Positions 15,393 to 25,580 of a stretch of 64,000 nt of DNA are shown here, piece by piece. Location of the stretch: the NCBI RefSeq assembly GCF_001014615.2, contig NZ_LBCQ02000004.1, forward strand, positions 346,761-410,760. The letters run 5' to 3'. The notes under the pieces are model-generated. The model saw nothing but the letters and a program-made list of their open reading frames with translations. It had not been told where the DNA came from and did no database searches. The translations under genes and the position numbers were made by a program. Position 1 is the first letter of the stretch. The number at the start of each line of letters is the position of its first letter. The DNA is from Aquamicrobium sp. LC103 (GTDB taxonomy: Bacteria; Pseudomonadota; Alphaproteobacteria; Rhizobiales; Rhizobiaceae).

Positions 15393-16943
15393 ATGTCACG
15401 CGAAAAATTCTACATCACGACCGCCATTTCCTATCCCAATGGCAAGCCGCATATCGGCCATGCCTATGAGCTGATCGCCACGGACGCGCTCGCGCGCTTC
15501 CAGCGGCTCGACGGGAAGGACGTCTTCTTTCTCACCGGCACCGACGAGCACGGCATCAAGATGCTGCAGACGGCGCGCAAGGAGGGCGTCACCCCGCGCG
15601 AGCTCGCCGACCGCAACGCGGCGGAGTTCCAGCGCATGGCCGAGGCGCTGAATGCCTCCAACGACGATTTCATCCGCACCACCGAGGAGCGCCACTATCG
15701 GTCCTCGCAGGCGATCTGGAAGGCGATGGAGGCCAGCGGCGACATCTACAAGGGTGGTTACGCGGGCTGGTATTCCGTCCGCGACGAGGCCTATTACGGC
15801 GAGGAAGAGATCGAGCTGCGCGACGACGGCGTTCGCTACGGGCCGCAGGGCACGCCGGTGGAGTGGGTCGAGGAGGAAAGTTATTTCTTCCGGCTTTCGG
15901 CCTATCAGGATCGCCTGCTGAAGCTCTATGAGGAGCGTCCCGATTTCATCGGGCCTGTCGAACGGCGCAACGAGATCGTCAGCTTCGTGCGTTCGGGACT
16001 GAAGGATCTGTCGATCTCACGCACGACCTTCGACTGGGGAATTCCGGTTCCCGGCGACGAGAAGCACGTGATGTATGTCTGGGTCGATGCCTTGACGAAC
16101 TACATCACGGCCGTCGGCTATCCCGATGAAAAGGCTGAGCTTTGGAAGTACTGGCCCGCCGACGTGCACGTCATCGGCAAGGACATAACGCGCTTCCATA
16201 CGATCTACTGGCCGGCCTTCCTGCTTTCGGCCGGCATCGAGCTCCCGAAGCGCGTCTTCGGCCACGGCTTCGTGTTCAACCGCGGCGAGAAGATGTCGAA
16301 ATCGGTGGGCAACGTCATCGATCCGCTACAACTCGCCGAGCATTACGGGCTCGATCAGCTCCGCTATTTCCTGTTGCGCGAGGTTCCGTTCGGGCAGGAC
16401 GGCAATTACAGCCACGAGGCGATCGTCAACCGCACCAATGCCGATCTCGCCAACGATCTCGGCAATCTGGCGCAGCGCTCGCTGTCGATGATCGCGAAGA
16501 ATTGCGAGGGCAGGGTGCCGGCGCGCGGCGAGCCGCGGGAGGCCGATCGGGCAATCCTCGACCAGGCGACAGCCGCGCTCGTCACGGCACGCAAGGCGAT
16601 GGGGGAGCAGGCGATCCACCAGGCGCTTGCCGCGATCTTCGCGGTGGTGGCCGAGGCCAATCGCTATTTCGCGGGGCAGGAGCCCTGGGCGCTGCGCAAG
16701 ACCGACCCGGCGCGGATGGAGACGGTGCTGTGGACGACAGCGGAGACGATCCGGCGGATCGGCATTCTCTGCCGGCCGTTCATTCCGGGCTCGGCCGACA
16801 GGCTGCTCGATCTTCTCGCCGTGCCCGAGGAACGGCGCGACTTCGCACATCTGGGCGACGAGCACGGGCTGGCATCGGGCGACGCCTTGCCGGCGCCGCA
16901 AGCCGTCTTCCCGCGCTATGTCGAGCCGGAAGCGGCGGCCTGA
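15393..16943 (+). CDS. metG: Methionyl-tRNA synthetase
   Basis: A 516-residue class I synthetase. The HIGH-type motif is in [14 protein letters not shown] and KMSKS in [12 protein letters not shown]. The insertion that often carries zinc-binding Cys pairs (here around [14 protein letters not shown]) has none, so this is the zinc-free form, and there is no C-terminal EMAP-II tRNA-binding domain; both are normal for alphaproteobacteria. It charges initiator and elongator tRNA-Met. Co-oriented with holB and tatD. Confidence 0.96.
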   Translation: MSREKFYITTAISYPNGKPHIGHAYELIATDALARFQRLDGKDVFFLTGTDEHGIKMLQTARKEGVTPRELADRNAAEFQRMAEALNASNDDFIRTTEERHYRSSQAIWKAMEASGDIYKGGYAGWYSVRDEAYYGEEEIELRDDGVRYGPQGTPVEWVEEESYFFRLSAYQDRLLKLYEERPDFIGPVERRNEIVSFVRSGLKDLSISRTTFDWGIPVPGDEKHVMYVWVDALTNYITAVGYPDEKAELWKYWPADVHVIGKDITRFHTIYWPAFLLSAGIELPKRVFGHGFVFNRGEKMSKSVGNVIDPLQLAEHYGLDQLRYFLLREVPFGQDGNYSHEAIVNRTNADLANDLGNLAQRSLSMIAKNCEGRVPARGEPREADRAILDQATAALVTARKAMGEQAIHQALAAIFAVVAEANRYFAGQEPWALRKTDPARMETVLWTTAETIRRIGILCRPFIPGSADRLLDLLAVPEERRDFAHLGDEHGLASGDALPAPQAVFPRYVEPEAAA

Positions 16944-16956
16944 GGCTTTGCAGGCG

Positions 16957-17736
16957 ATGCTCGTCGACAGCCATTGCCATCTGGACTTTCCGGATTTCGC
17001 GGAGGAGCGCGACGCGATCGTTGCGCGTGCGCTCGCCGCGGGGGTGGGGCGCATGGTGACGATCTCGACGCGGGTGCGCTGGTTCGACCAGATTCGCGCG
17101 ATCGCCGAGGCCTATCCGGAAGTGTTCTGCTCGGTGGGCACGCATCCGCACAATGCCGCCGAGGAACTGGACGTGACCGCGGAGGAACTGGTGCGGCTCG
17201 CCGGGCATCCGAAGGTCGTGGCGATCGGCGAGGCGGGCCTCGACTATTTTTACGACCACGCGCCGCGCGATGCGCAGGCGCAGGGTTTGCGAACGCATAT
17301 CGCGGCGTCGCGGACGACCGGATTGCCGCTGGTGATCCATTCGCGCGACGCCGACGAGGACATGGCGTCGATCCTGGAGGAGGAGACGGGGAAGGGACCC
17401 TTCCCGTTCATTCTCCATTGCTTTTCCTCTGGCCGGACGCTTGCCGAAACCGGCGTCAGGCTCGGCGGCTATGTCTCGTTTTCCGGGATACTGACCTTCC
17501 GCAAATCGGAGGAATTGAGGGACATCGCCAAGGACGTTCCTCGCGACCGGCTGCTCGTGGAGACCGACGCGCCATATCTCGCGCCGACGCCGCATCGCGG
17601 CAGACGCAACGAGCCTGCCTTCGTGACGAACACCGCGCATGTGCTTGGCCAGACGATCGGCGTCGGTGATGATGAGATCGCGCGAATCACCACCGACAAT
17701 TTCTTCCGGCTTTTCAGCAAGATGGAACGGCCGTAG
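16957..17736 (+). CDS. tatD: TatD-family metal-dependent deoxyribonuclease
   Basis: A 259-residue TIM-barrel hydrolase of the TatD family. Metal ligands are visible in order: DSHCHLDF at the start, IGEAGLDYFYDHAPRDAQ, VIHSRDADEDM, ILHCFSSG and ETDAPYLAP. Family members act as 3'-5' DNA exonucleases or D-aminoacyl-tRNA hydrolases. The ATG follows the metG stop by 13 nt, and the stop directly abuts the next gene, so metG, tatD and the MBL gene are probably one operon. Confidence 0.93.
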   Translation: MLVDSHCHLDFPDFAEERDAIVARALAAGVGRMVTISTRVRWFDQIRAIAEAYPEVFCSVGTHPHNAAEELDVTAEELVRLAGHPKVVAIGEAGLDYFYDHAPRDAQAQGLRTHIAASRTTGLPLVIHSRDADEDMASILEEETGKGPFPFILHCFSSGRTLAETGVRLGGYVSFSGILTFRKSEELRDIAKDVPRDRLLVETDAPYLAPTPHRGRRNEPAFVTNTAHVLGQTIGVGDDEIARITTDNFFRLFSKMERP

Positions 17737-18552
17737 ATGGCCGACACGATCCGCCTGACCATTCTGGGATGCGGTTCGTCACCGGGAACGCCGCGCATCG
17801 TCGGCGATTGGGGTGCCTGCGATCCGTCGAACCCGAAGAACAGGCGCCGCCGCGCCGCAGCCCTGGTCGAGCGGATATCGCCGGCGGGCATCACGCGTGT
17901 GGCGATCGATACGGGGCCTGATTTTCGCGAGCAGATGCTCGATGCAAACGTCACCCATCTCGACGCCGTCGTCTACACTCATCCGCATGCCGACCATATC
18001 CACGGGATCGACGATCTGCGCGGGTATTTCCTGGCGCAGCGGCGCCTCGTCGACATCCACGCAGACATGCCCACGCTGGAGCGGTTGAGGGAAGCGTTCG
18101 GCTATTGCTTCGAGACGCCGCCGGGCAGCAATTATCCGCCGATCGTAAAGCCGCACACGATCGCCCACGACGTGGCCTTCACCGTGGACGGTTCGGGCGG
18201 CCCGATCATTTTCGAGCCGCTGCCGCAGATCCACGGCGACATCATTTCGCTCGGCTTCCGCATCGGCGATCTCGCTTATTGCTCGGACGTCAGCGATTTT
18301 CCGCCCGCGACCGCCGATCGGCTGCGGAGCCTCGACGTGCTGGTGATCGACGCGCTGCAGTACAAGCAGCATCCGAGCCATCTTTCGCTCGCCGAGGCGC
18401 TGGATTGGATCGAGCGGCTGGCGCCGAAGCGGGCCGTGCTGACGCACATGCACATTCCGCTCGACTACGCGACGGTCGCGCGGGAGACGCCCGACGAGGT
18501 TGAGCCGGGTTACGACGGCATGGCGATTGAAATTTCATACGTAACCGGTTGA
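17737..18552 (+). CDS. MBL-fold metallo-hydrolase (PhnP-like)
   Basis: A 271-residue metallo-beta-lactamase-fold protein. It shows LTILGCGSSPGTPRI at the start, the di-metal motif THPHADHIHGIDD, later ligands in CSDVSDF and THMHIPLDY, and DTGPDFREQM, like the PhnP cyclic phosphodiesterase subgroup. The ATG begins at the base after the tatD stop, so it is the last gene of the metG operon. Its substrate is unknown; a phosphodiester is the likely class of target. Confidence 0.9.
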   Translation: MADTIRLTILGCGSSPGTPRIVGDWGACDPSNPKNRRRRAAALVERISPAGITRVAIDTGPDFREQMLDANVTHLDAVVYTHPHADHIHGIDDLRGYFLAQRRLVDIHADMPTLERLREAFGYCFETPPGSNYPPIVKPHTIAHDVAFTVDGSGGPIIFEPLPQIHGDIISLGFRIGDLAYCSDVSDFPPATADRLRSLDVLVIDALQYKQHPSHLSLAEALDWIERLAPKRAVLTHMHIPLDYATVARETPDEVEPGYDGMAIEISYVTG

Positions 18553-18687
18553 ACAAAATAACTTAATGCCGATCCTGAGCGCATTTTCGTCCAAGCGAGT
18601 TCCATAATCTATATTATATGATTTTTCTCGACCATGGACCGTCCAGCCGCCTCGCCGCGGATTTCATCTAGCATCCATCCGTGCGGC

Positions 18688-19080
18688 CTACTCTTCAAAG
18701 CGACCCGTGGCATCACGGTCGCGTTCGTATCGCCTCTCGATCGGAAATGGCGGCAGCCAGGACTCGCGACGAATGGTCCAGCTTTCGTAGGTCGGCGTCA
18801 ATTGGTCGGGAGCGTCCAAGGATCCGAGGTTCACTTCGATTTCGTCCGCCGTGCGTCCGAAAATGGTCGATCCGCAGCGAGGGCAGAAAAATCGCCCGGC
18901 ATAGTCGCGTGTTTCTCCATCGATCGTCACCGCATCCTGAGGAAATATCGCGGAAGCGTGAAAAAGCGCCCCGTGATGCTTGCGGCAGTCGAGACAGTGG
19001 CAAAGGCCGACCCGGTATGGTCGTCCAGACGCCACAATTCGAACGTCGCCGCACAGGCAGCCGCCGGTGAATCGGTCCAT
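18688..19080 (-). CDS. GFA family protein (CENP-V/GFA domain)
   Basis: A 130-residue zinc-binding protein of the GFA fold. Cys clusters appear in GGCLCGDVRI, CHCLDCRKHHGALF and FFCPRCGSTIFGR, the full family pattern, with NLGSLDAPDQLTP after. The name comes from glutathione-dependent formaldehyde-activating enzyme, whose catalytic status is disputed; most members are unassigned. It is monocistronic, between the MBL gene and mazG. Confidence 0.9.
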   Translation of the reverse strand: MDRFTGGCLCGDVRIVASGRPYRVGLCHCLDCRKHHGALFHASAIFPQDAVTIDGETRDYAGRFFCPRCGSTIFGRTADEIEVNLGSLDAPDQLTPTYESWTIRRESWLPPFPIERRYERDRDATGRFEE

Positions 19081-19330
19081 GCTGCGCCTCCTTTAAAATC
19101 AAGTGGCCGGAATGTTTGCGATTTCGGGCGTCCAGGATGCGCCGGCCCTTTCGTCCGCGTATGCCGAATTCATGGGCGCAGCATTCTAACCTCGCTTTGT
19201 CGATGCCGCAAAATATCCGGCCAAGGGTCCATCGACGGCTCCCTCGCACCGAAGCCTCGCGCCTGGGGATAATGGATGCCGGCGCGACGTGGCGATTGGA
19301 CAATGCGGCCCGCGCCGTTAGTTTCCTCCC

Positions 19331-20152
19331 ATGAAACCTTCCAAGGACATCACCCGCCTCATCGAGATCATGGCCGCGCTGCGGACGCCGAAGACCGGCT
19401 GCCCATGGGATCTGGAGCAGAATTTCGAGACGATCGCGCCCTATACGCTCGAGGAGGCCTACGAGGTTGCCGACGCGATCGCCCGCGCCGACATGGACGA
19501 TCTGCGCGAGGAGCTTGGCGATCTTCTGCTGCAGGCCGTCTATCACGCCCGCATGGCCGAGGAGGCCGGCGAATTCGCGTTCGGCGACGTCGTCGAGGCG
19601 GTCACCCGGAAGATGATCCGCCGGCACCCGCATGTCTTCGGCGACGAAACCGCGCGCGAAGCCGGCATGGCGAAGGGCGCGTGGGAGCGGATCAAGGCCG
19701 AGGAAAAGGCGGAAAAGCGCGCCGCGCGACTTGCCAGGGGACTCGACCCGGAAGACCACGGCAAGGGTTTCCTCGACGGCGTCCCCCTCGCCCATCCGGC
19801 GCTGACACGGGCGCTCAAACTGCAGGAAAAAGCGGCAAAGGTCGGTTTCGACTGGCAGGAGGCGCAGCCGATCCTCGACAAGATCGAGGAGGAAATCGGC
19901 GAGCTCCGCGAGGCGATGGCGGAAGCGGACGAGGATGCCGTGCTGGAGGAATTCGGCGACGTGCTGTTCGCGCTCGTCAATTTCGGCCGTCATTTGAAGA
20001 TCGACGCCGAGACGGCGCTGCGCCGCACCAACGAGAAATTCCGCTCGCGTTTCCACAAGGTCGAGGAAGCGCTGAAACAATCCGGACGCACGCTGGAAGA
20101 GGCGTCGCTGGAGGAAATGGAAGCGCTTTGGCAGGAGGCGAAGCGCAAGTAG
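19331..20152 (+). CDS. mazG: Nucleoside triphosphate pyrophosphohydrolase MazG
   Basis: A 273-residue protein with two MazG domains. The first contains CPWDLEQNFETIAPYTLEEA and the Mg-binding EELGDLLLQAVYHARMAEE; the second has DKIEEEIGELREAMAE and EEFGDVLFALVNFGRHL. It hydrolyses (d)NTPs to NMP and PPi and is thought to clean the nucleotide pool and lower ppGpp in starvation. It converges on hflX with only 4 bp between the stops. Confidence 0.94.
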   Translation: MKPSKDITRLIEIMAALRTPKTGCPWDLEQNFETIAPYTLEEAYEVADAIARADMDDLREELGDLLLQAVYHARMAEEAGEFAFGDVVEAVTRKMIRRHPHVFGDETAREAGMAKGAWERIKAEEKAEKRAARLARGLDPEDHGKGFLDGVPLAHPALTRALKLQEKAAKVGFDWQEAQPILDKIEEEIGELREAMAEADEDAVLEEFGDVLFALVNFGRHLKIDAETALRRTNEKFRSRFHKVEEALKQSGRTLEEASLEEMEALWQEAKRK

Positions 20153-20156
20153 GCTT

Positions 20157-21545
20157 TCAGCCCTTGCGCGTCGCCAGCCGCTCCTCGATCTCGCGGCGGA
20201 TATCGGCCGTTGCCTTGAGCAGGATTTCGGCGCCGCCGTCCTCCAGGTCCTTCCTTTCGATCACTTCGCCATTGCGGTAGAGCCAGTCGATCTCGCCGAT
20301 CTCCTCGGGCTTCAGCACCACGGTTATCGTCGCGACCTCGCCCGAAATCCGCTCCTCGACGATCGCCAGCAGGCGATCGGTCCCCTCGCCCGAGATCGCC
20401 GATATGGCGACCGGATGAGAACCATCGGCGCGCGCGGTCTCGGCGAGACGCTCGCGGTCGGCAGGCTCGAGCCGGTCGACCTTGTTCCACACTTCGAGCA
20501 CGCGGGACGCATCGCCGGCGTCGATGCCGAGGTCCAGCAGGATGCGCTCGACATCCTCCGCCTGCGCGGCCGTGTCCGGGTCGGAAATGTCGCGCAAATG
20601 GATGACCAGATTGGCCTCGACCACTTCTTCGAGCGTGGCTCGGAAGGCGGCGACCAGATGGGTCGGCAGATCGGAAATGAAGCCGACCGTGTCGGAAAGG
20701 ATGATCGTCGTCCCGTGCGGCAGCCTCACCCGGCGCAATGTCGGGTCGAGCGTGGCGAACAGCATGTCCTCGGCAAGCACGGAGGCACCCGTCAGTCGGT
20801 TGAACAGCGTCGACTTGCCGGCATTGGTGTAGCCGACGATGGCGACGACCGGATAAGGCACCTTCTTGCGCTTCGCACGATGCAGGTCGCGCGTACGCCG
20901 CACGGTTTCGAGCTCGCGCTTCAGCCGGACGATCTTCTCCTGAAGGATGCGCCGATCGGCCTCGATCTGGGTTTCGCCCGGGCCACCGAGGAAGCCGGCG
21001 CCGCCGCGCTGGCGCTCCAGGTGCGTCCAGCTCCTGACCAGTCGCCCCTTCTGGTAATTGAGATGGGCGAGATCGACCTGGAGCGTGCCTTCCCTGGTGC
21101 GCGCGCGCCTGCCGAAGATTTCGAGAATGATGCCGGTGCGGTCCAGAACCTTCGCGTTGAGTTCCTTTTCGAGATTGCGCTGCTGGACCGGCGTCAGCGG
21201 ATGGTCGACGACGACCAGTTCCGCCTTCCGCTCCTTCATGATCTCCGCGAATTCGGCAACCTTGCCCGCGCCAAGCAACGTCGCCGGACGCGGGTCGTTG
21301 ACCGTCACGATCTCGCGATGGACGGTTTCCAGGTCGATGGCGGCGGCAAGACCGGTCGCTTCCTCGAGGCGGGCCTGAGGAGAACGCGCCAGACGCGGCC
21401 GTCCGGCGGTCGCGTCGTCCTGATTCCTGGATTGCCTGGTCAGGACGGGAACGATGATGACGGCGCGCGTCAACGCGACCGCCGGCGGGGTACCGCCCGC
21501 CTCGGCGCCGTCAGCGTTGCGCCCTGCCCGCTTCGATGGAGCCAA
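20157..21545 (-). CDS. hflX: GTPase HflX
   Basis: A 462-residue ribosome-associated GTPase. An N-terminal HflX domain (VVDHPLTPVQQRNLEKEL, RTGIILEIFGRRARTREG) is followed by a helical linker with GGPGETQIEADRR and the G domain with GYTNAGKSTLFNRLTGA (G1), DTVGFISDLP (G3) and NKVD (G4). HflX splits or rescues 70S ribosomes under stress. The frame begins with TTG at the base after the hfq stop, so hfq-hflX are co-transcribed; a start slightly further in cannot be excluded because the first 50 residues are poorly conserved. Confidence 0.94.
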   Translation of the reverse strand: MAPSKRAGRNADGAEAGGTPPAVALTRAVIIVPVLTRQSRNQDDATAGRPRLARSPQARLEEATGLAAAIDLETVHREIVTVNDPRPATLLGAGKVAEFAEIMKERKAELVVVDHPLTPVQQRNLEKELNAKVLDRTGIILEIFGRRARTREGTLQVDLAHLNYQKGRLVRSWTHLERQRGGAGFLGGPGETQIEADRRILQEKIVRLKRELETVRRTRDLHRAKRKKVPYPVVAIVGYTNAGKSTLFNRLTGASVLAEDMLFATLDPTLRRVRLPHGTTIILSDTVGFISDLPTHLVAAFRATLEEVVEANLVIHLRDISDPDTAAQAEDVERILLDLGIDAGDASRVLEVWNKVDRLEPADRERLAETARADGSHPVAISAISGEGTDRLLAIVEERISGEVATITVVLKPEEIGEIDWLYRNGEVIERKDLEDGGAEILLKATADIRREIEERLATRKG

Positions 21546-21794
21546 TCAGCCTTCCCGGCCGTTTTCCTCGCCATCAAACATCTGAACCGGCTGGCTCGGC
21601 ATGATGGTGGAAATGGCATGCTTGTAGACGAGCTGCGAATGCCCGTCGCGGCGCAGCAACACACAGAAATTGTCGAACGAGGTCACGACCCCGGTCAGCT
21701 TCACGCCGTTGATGAGAAAGATTGTAAGAGGGTTCTTGCTCTTGCGAACTGAGTTCAGGAACAAGTCCTGCAGATTTTGCGTACGTTCCGCCAT
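21546..21794 (-). CDS. hfq: RNA chaperone Hfq
   Basis: An 82-residue Sm-fold protein. Both Sm motifs are present: [20 protein letters not shown] with [13 protein letters not shown], and VYKHAISTI. The N-terminus [13 protein letters not shown] is the standard proximal-face segment. Hexameric Hfq pairs trans-acting sRNAs with mRNAs. It directly precedes hflX, the usual order. The alphaproteobacterial C-terminal tail is short, as here. Confidence 0.98.
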   Translation of the reverse strand: MAERTQNLQDLFLNSVRKSKNPLTIFLINGVKLTGVVTSFDNFCVLLRRDGHSQLVYKHAISTIMPSQPVQMFDGEENGREG

Positions 21795-21933
21795 TTTTCT
21801 TGTCTTTCGCCGATCCCCTGCGGTGTGCCTCTAGTAGCGCCAAATTAATCGGCCCATGTCAAGCACACTACCGCCTTATCGCCACCATTCGCGGTAAGCG
21901 AATTCGTTTCGCCGGCCCCTTTCGCCACAGGCG

Positions 21934-22800
21934 TTAACAGGCTGGAGTCTTTTCCGCAACGTCAAAAAAGGCTTCGCGGAGGGAAAGTGTGACGGAACCC
22001 GGATGTCCGTTGGCAACCGGATCGCCGTCGATTGCAACGACAGGCATTACCACGGTCGTCGCGGCGGTGATGAAGGTTTCCTTCGCGGCCTTGGCTTCCT
22101 CGACCGAAAATCCCCTTTCCTCGACCTTCAAGCCGAGCTTTCGGGCGATATCGAGCACGGTCGTGCGGGTCACGCCGCGCAAGATGCCGAAATCCGCCGG
22201 GCGGGTGACGAGCGTTCCGTCCACGGTGACGATCCACGCATTGGTCGCCGCGCCCTCCTTCACCGTCCCGTCCTCATCCACAAACCAGGCCTCCTGGGCG
22301 CCTGCCTCGCGCGCCTGCTGGCGGGCGAGGACGTTGGGCAGGAGGCCGACCGACTTGATGTCCACCCTCTCCCAGCGGTTTTCGGGAACGGTGATCACCC
22401 TGATTCCCTGCTCCGCCCGCTTCGCCGCCGCGCGCGGATCGCCGCGCTTGGCGGTGATGACGATCGCCGAGGCCGTGCCCTGCGCCGGAAAGAAATGGTC
22501 GCGCGGCGCCACTCCACGGGTGACCTGCAGGTAGACGAGGCCGTTCGTCACCAGATTGCGGCGTACGACCTCCTTCATCACCAACTCGAGGCTCGCCCGC
22601 GTCATCGGCCAGTCGATCCTGAGCTCGCTCAGCGAGCGGCTCAGCCGGTCGAGATGCCGCGTCATGTCCATGATGTTGCCGCGCGCGACCTCGCATACCT
22701 CGTAGACGCCGTCGGCGAACTGATAGCCGCGGTCCTCGACATGCACCGAAGCCATCGAGTGCGGCACATAGCGCCCGTTGACATAGGCTATCCTTGGCAT
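21934..22800 (-). CDS. dat: D-amino-acid transaminase (class IV aminotransferase)
   Basis: A 288-residue fold-type IV PLP enzyme. It starts RIAYVNGRYVPHSMASVHVE with DRGYQFADGVYEV; the PLP Lys is in RVDIKSVGLLPNVLA, and the phosphate and cofactor segment is VKEGAATNAWIV. Members make D-glutamate or D-alanine from keto acids, feeding peptidoglycan. Branched-chain aminotransferase is the main alternative, but size and the VEDRGYQFADG start favour D-amino-acid transaminase. It lies between trkA and hfq on the same strand, an order kept across rhizobia. Confidence 0.88.
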   Translation of the reverse strand: MPRIAYVNGRYVPHSMASVHVEDRGYQFADGVYEVCEVARGNIMDMTRHLDRLSRSLSELRIDWPMTRASLELVMKEVVRRNLVTNGLVYLQVTRGVAPRDHFFPAQGTASAIVITAKRGDPRAAAKRAEQGIRVITVPENRWERVDIKSVGLLPNVLARQQAREAGAQEAWFVDEDGTVKEGAATNAWIVTVDGTLVTRPADFGILRGVTRTTVLDIARKLGLKVEERGFSVEEAKAAKETFITAATTVVMPVVAIDGDPVANGHPGSVTLSLREAFFDVAEKTPAC

Positions 22801-22840
22801 TCATCCCTCTCCTTGGAAATTGCGTGTCGCCGGACGGCGA

Positions 22841-24217
22841 TCAGAAGAATTCGAGACTGACGCGGAACATCTGCTCGACCTGTTTGACCGATTCGGCCAT
22901 GGCGAGCATCACCACGCGGTCCTTTGGCTTGATGACGAGCGAGCCGTCGGGCTTGATCACCTCGCCGTTGCGGTAGATCGCGCCGAGCCGCATGCCCGGC
23001 GGCAGCGCCAGTTCGCGCAAGGGCGAACCGACGAGCGGCGAGGTCTCCAGCGCCTCCGCCTCGATCACTTCAGCCGCGCCACGGTGGATGCTGTGCACGG
23101 CGCGGATGCGTCCTCGCCGCACATGCTGCAGGATGCGCGAGATCGTCACCGAGCGGGGGTTCACATGCGCGTCGATGCCGAGCATGTCGGTGAAGTCGTG
23201 ATAGGTCGGGTTGTTGATGAGGACCAGGTTGGCCTTGCAGCCGAGCCGTTTGGCCATCACGCCGGAGAGTATGTTCACCTGGTCGTCATTGGTCAGCGCG
23301 ACCATGAGGTCGGCTTCCTGGATGTCGGCCTCCTGGAGAATTTTCTGGTCGAGCGCGCTGCCGTGAAGGACGACGGTGCGCCGGAGGCCGTCGGCGATCG
23401 CCACGGCGCGGTCGCGGTTGCTCTCGATCATCTTGACCTTGGTGCGGCTCTGGCGGTTCTCGATCGTGCGCGCGACATAGAGGCCGATATTGCCGCCCCC
23501 GGCAATCACGATCCGCGTCGCTTCCTGCTCCTCGTGGCCGAACAGGCCGAGCGTGCGGCGAACCTGCTCCTTGGACGTCACGACATAGGCGAGATCGCCG
23601 GCAAAGAGCTGGTCGCCGGAATGAGGCACGAAGAGCGTGTCGTCTCGCGAGACACCCACGACGGTGGACGGCAGGTCGGGAAAAAGCTCCGACAACTGCT
23701 CCAGCGGCGTGTTGATGACCGGGCATTCCTCCATGCACTCGATGGCGATCATGATGATCTTGTTGTCGGCGAAGCGCACGATGTCGGTCGCGCCGGGAAA
23801 GGCGATGCGCCTCAGCACCATCTCGCCCACTTCGAGCTCCGGCGAGATGATCACGTCGATCGGCAGGTGCTCGCGCGAGAACAGGTCCATATAGTGCGGC
23901 TGCAGGTAGGATTGCGCACGCACGCGGGCGATCTTGGTCGGCACGTTGAACAGCGAGTGGGCAACCTGGCAGGCGACCATGTTGACCTCGTCGTGCAGGG
24001 TGACGGCGATGATCATGTCGGCCTGCTGCGCTCCGGCCGCTTCCAGAATGTCGGGATGCGAGCCATGCCCGACGAAACCGCGCACGTCGAGCGAATCCCT
24101 GACGCTGCGGATGAGCTCGGGCGACGTGTCGATGACGGAGACGTCGTTCTGTTCCGCCGCCAGCCGCTCCGCTATGCCGTAACCGACCTGACCGGCGCCG
24201 CATATGATGACGCGCAT
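22841..24217 (-). CDS. trkA: Trk system potassium uptake protein TrkA
   Basis: A 458-residue cytoplasmic regulator with duplicated RCK modules: an N-terminal Rossmann domain (MRVIICGAGQVGYGIAERLA) and a second (RIVIAGGGNIGLYVARTIEN), each followed by a TrkA-C domain. It binds NAD(H) and gates the TrkH/TrkG potassium channel, which is not in the window. The start lies 1 nt after the ntrX stop, so expression with ntrYX is likely, as in other Rhizobiales. Confidence 0.95.
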   Translation of the reverse strand: MRVIICGAGQVGYGIAERLAAEQNDVSVIDTSPELIRSVRDSLDVRGFVGHGSHPDILEAAGAQQADMIIAVTLHDEVNMVACQVAHSLFNVPTKIARVRAQSYLQPHYMDLFSREHLPIDVIISPELEVGEMVLRRIAFPGATDIVRFADNKIIMIAIECMEECPVINTPLEQLSELFPDLPSTVVGVSRDDTLFVPHSGDQLFAGDLAYVVTSKEQVRRTLGLFGHEEQEATRIVIAGGGNIGLYVARTIENRQSRTKVKMIESNRDRAVAIADGLRRTVVLHGSALDQKILQEADIQEADLMVALTNDDQVNILSGVMAKRLGCKANLVLINNPTYHDFTDMLGIDAHVNPRSVTISRILQHVRRGRIRAVHSIHRGAAEVIEAEALETSPLVGSPLRELALPPGMRLGAIYRNGEVIKPDGSLVIKPKDRVVMLAMAESVKQVEQMFRVSLEFF

Positions 24218-24218
24218 C

Positions 24219-25580
24219 TCAAACTCCGAGCGACTTCAGCTTGCGGTGCAGCGCCGAGCGTTCCATGCCGATGAACTCGGCCGTGCGCGAGATGTTGCCG
24301 CCGAAGCGGTTGATCTGCGCAAGCAGATATTCCTTCTCGAAGAGTTCGCGCGCCTCGCGCAGGGGCAGCGCCATGATGTGCTGGTCGGACTGGTTGGGCG
24401 CGCGCGGCATGACGTCGCCTATTTCTTGCGGCAGGAGGTCGGCGGTGATCGGCGCCTCGACATCGTCGCCGCGAGCGAGGATCATCAGACGTTCGATATT
24501 GTTCTTCAACTGGCGGATATTGCCCGGCCAGTTGTGCGCCTGAAGCACCGCCATGGCGTCGTCGCCTATCCGCCGCATCTTGATGCCGGCCTGCGAGGCC
24601 ACCTGCTTCATGAAATGATCGACCAGATAGGGAATGTCCTCGCGCCGCTCCGACAGCGGCGGCACGATCACCGGCACCACGGCGAGGCGGTGGTAGAGAT
24701 CCTCGCGAAAACGCCCTTGCTGAATCATCGTCTCGATGTTCTGGGCGGAGGAGGAGATGATGCGCACATCGACCTTCACCCGCTTCGTGCCGCCGACGCG
24801 CTCGAATTGCTGGTCGACCAAGACGCGCAGGATCTTGTTCTGCGTCTCGCGCGGCATGTCGGCCACTTCGTCGAGATAGAGAATGCCGCGATGAGCTTCC
24901 TCCAGGGCGCCGACCTTGCGCTCGCCACCATTCGCCTCGGTGCCGAACAGCTCGATCTCCATGCGCTCGGGCGTGATCGAGGCCGCGTTGACACTGACGA
25001 AGGGGCCGCTCTTGCGCGCCGAAAGGGCGTGGATCGCCCGCGCCACCATCTCCTTGCCGGAGCCCGATGGCCCGATGATCATGACGCGGCTGTTGGTCGG
25101 CGCGACGCGCTCGATCGTCTGGCGCAGATGCGACATGGCGGCCGACATTCCGATGAGGTCGAAGGTCACGCCGGACCGCTTCTTGAGATCGGAAACCTCG
25201 CGTTTCAGCTTCGAGGTCTCCAGCGCGCGCTCGGCGATCAGGATCAGCCGATCCGCCTTGAAAGGCTTTTCGATGAAATCATAGGCACCGCGCCGGATGG
25301 CTGAGACGGCCGTCTCGATATTGCCGTGGCCCGATATCATCACCACCGGTAGGTCGGGATGCTGCTTCTTGATCTCGTCGAGAAGCTGGAGGCCGTCGAG
25401 CCGCGATCCCTGGAGCCAGATGTCGAGGAAAACCAGCCGCGGCACGCGATCGGCGATCGCGGCAAGCGCGCTGTCGGCATCGAAGGCCGTGCGGGTCTCG
25501 TGACCCTCGTCGCCGAGGATGCCGGCAACGAGCTCGCGGATATCCTCCTCGTCATCGACGATTAGAATGTCAGACGCCAT
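24219..25580 (-). CDS. ntrX: Response regulator NtrX
   Basis: A 453-residue NtrC-family regulator. The receiver has ILIVDDEEDIRELV and phospho-acceptor Asp53 in LVFLDIWLQG. The AAA+ domain has GPSGSGKEMVARAIHA (Walker A) and GILYLDEVADMP (Walker B). A Fis-type HTH is at the end (NISRTAEFIGMERSALHRKL). The sigma54-contacting GAFTGA loop is absent (the segment reads EANGGERKVGALEE), as known for NtrX, so it likely works without sigma54. Its start lies inside the 3' end of ntrY (11-nt overlap). NtrYX controls nitrogen, redox and cell-cycle genes. Confidence 0.96.
   Translation of the reverse strand: MASDILIVDDEEDIRELVAGILGDEGHETRTAFDADSALAAIADRVPRLVFLDIWLQGSRLDGLQLLDEIKKQHPDLPVVMISGHGNIETAVSAIRRGAYDFIEKPFKADRLILIAERALETSKLKREVSDLKKRSGVTFDLIGMSAAMSHLRQTIERVAPTNSRVMIIGPSGSGKEMVARAIHALSARKSGPFVSVNAASITPERMEIELFGTEANGGERKVGALEEAHRGILYLDEVADMPRETQNKILRVLVDQQFERVGGTKRVKVDVRIISSSAQNIETMIQQGRFREDLYHRLAVVPVIVPPLSERREDIPYLVDHFMKQVASQAGIKMRRIGDDAMAVLQAHNWPGNIRQLKNNIERLMILARGDDVEAPITADLLPQEIGDVMPRAPNQSDQHIMALPLREARELFEKEYLLAQINRFGGNISRTAEFIGMERSALHRKLKSLGV

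Noticed and set aside
15740..15900. Missing zinc-binding Cys pairs in MetG as a defect
   Set aside because: Zinc-free methionyl-tRNA synthetases are normal in this group.
22820..24274. 484-residue plus-strand frame opposite trkA
   Set aside because: Antisense shadow rich in His/Arg/Asp; trkA on the other strand is unmistakable.
24900..25000. Missing GAFTGA in NtrX as a defect
   Set aside because: NtrX proteins normally lack or vary this loop; it is a family trait rather than a mutation.
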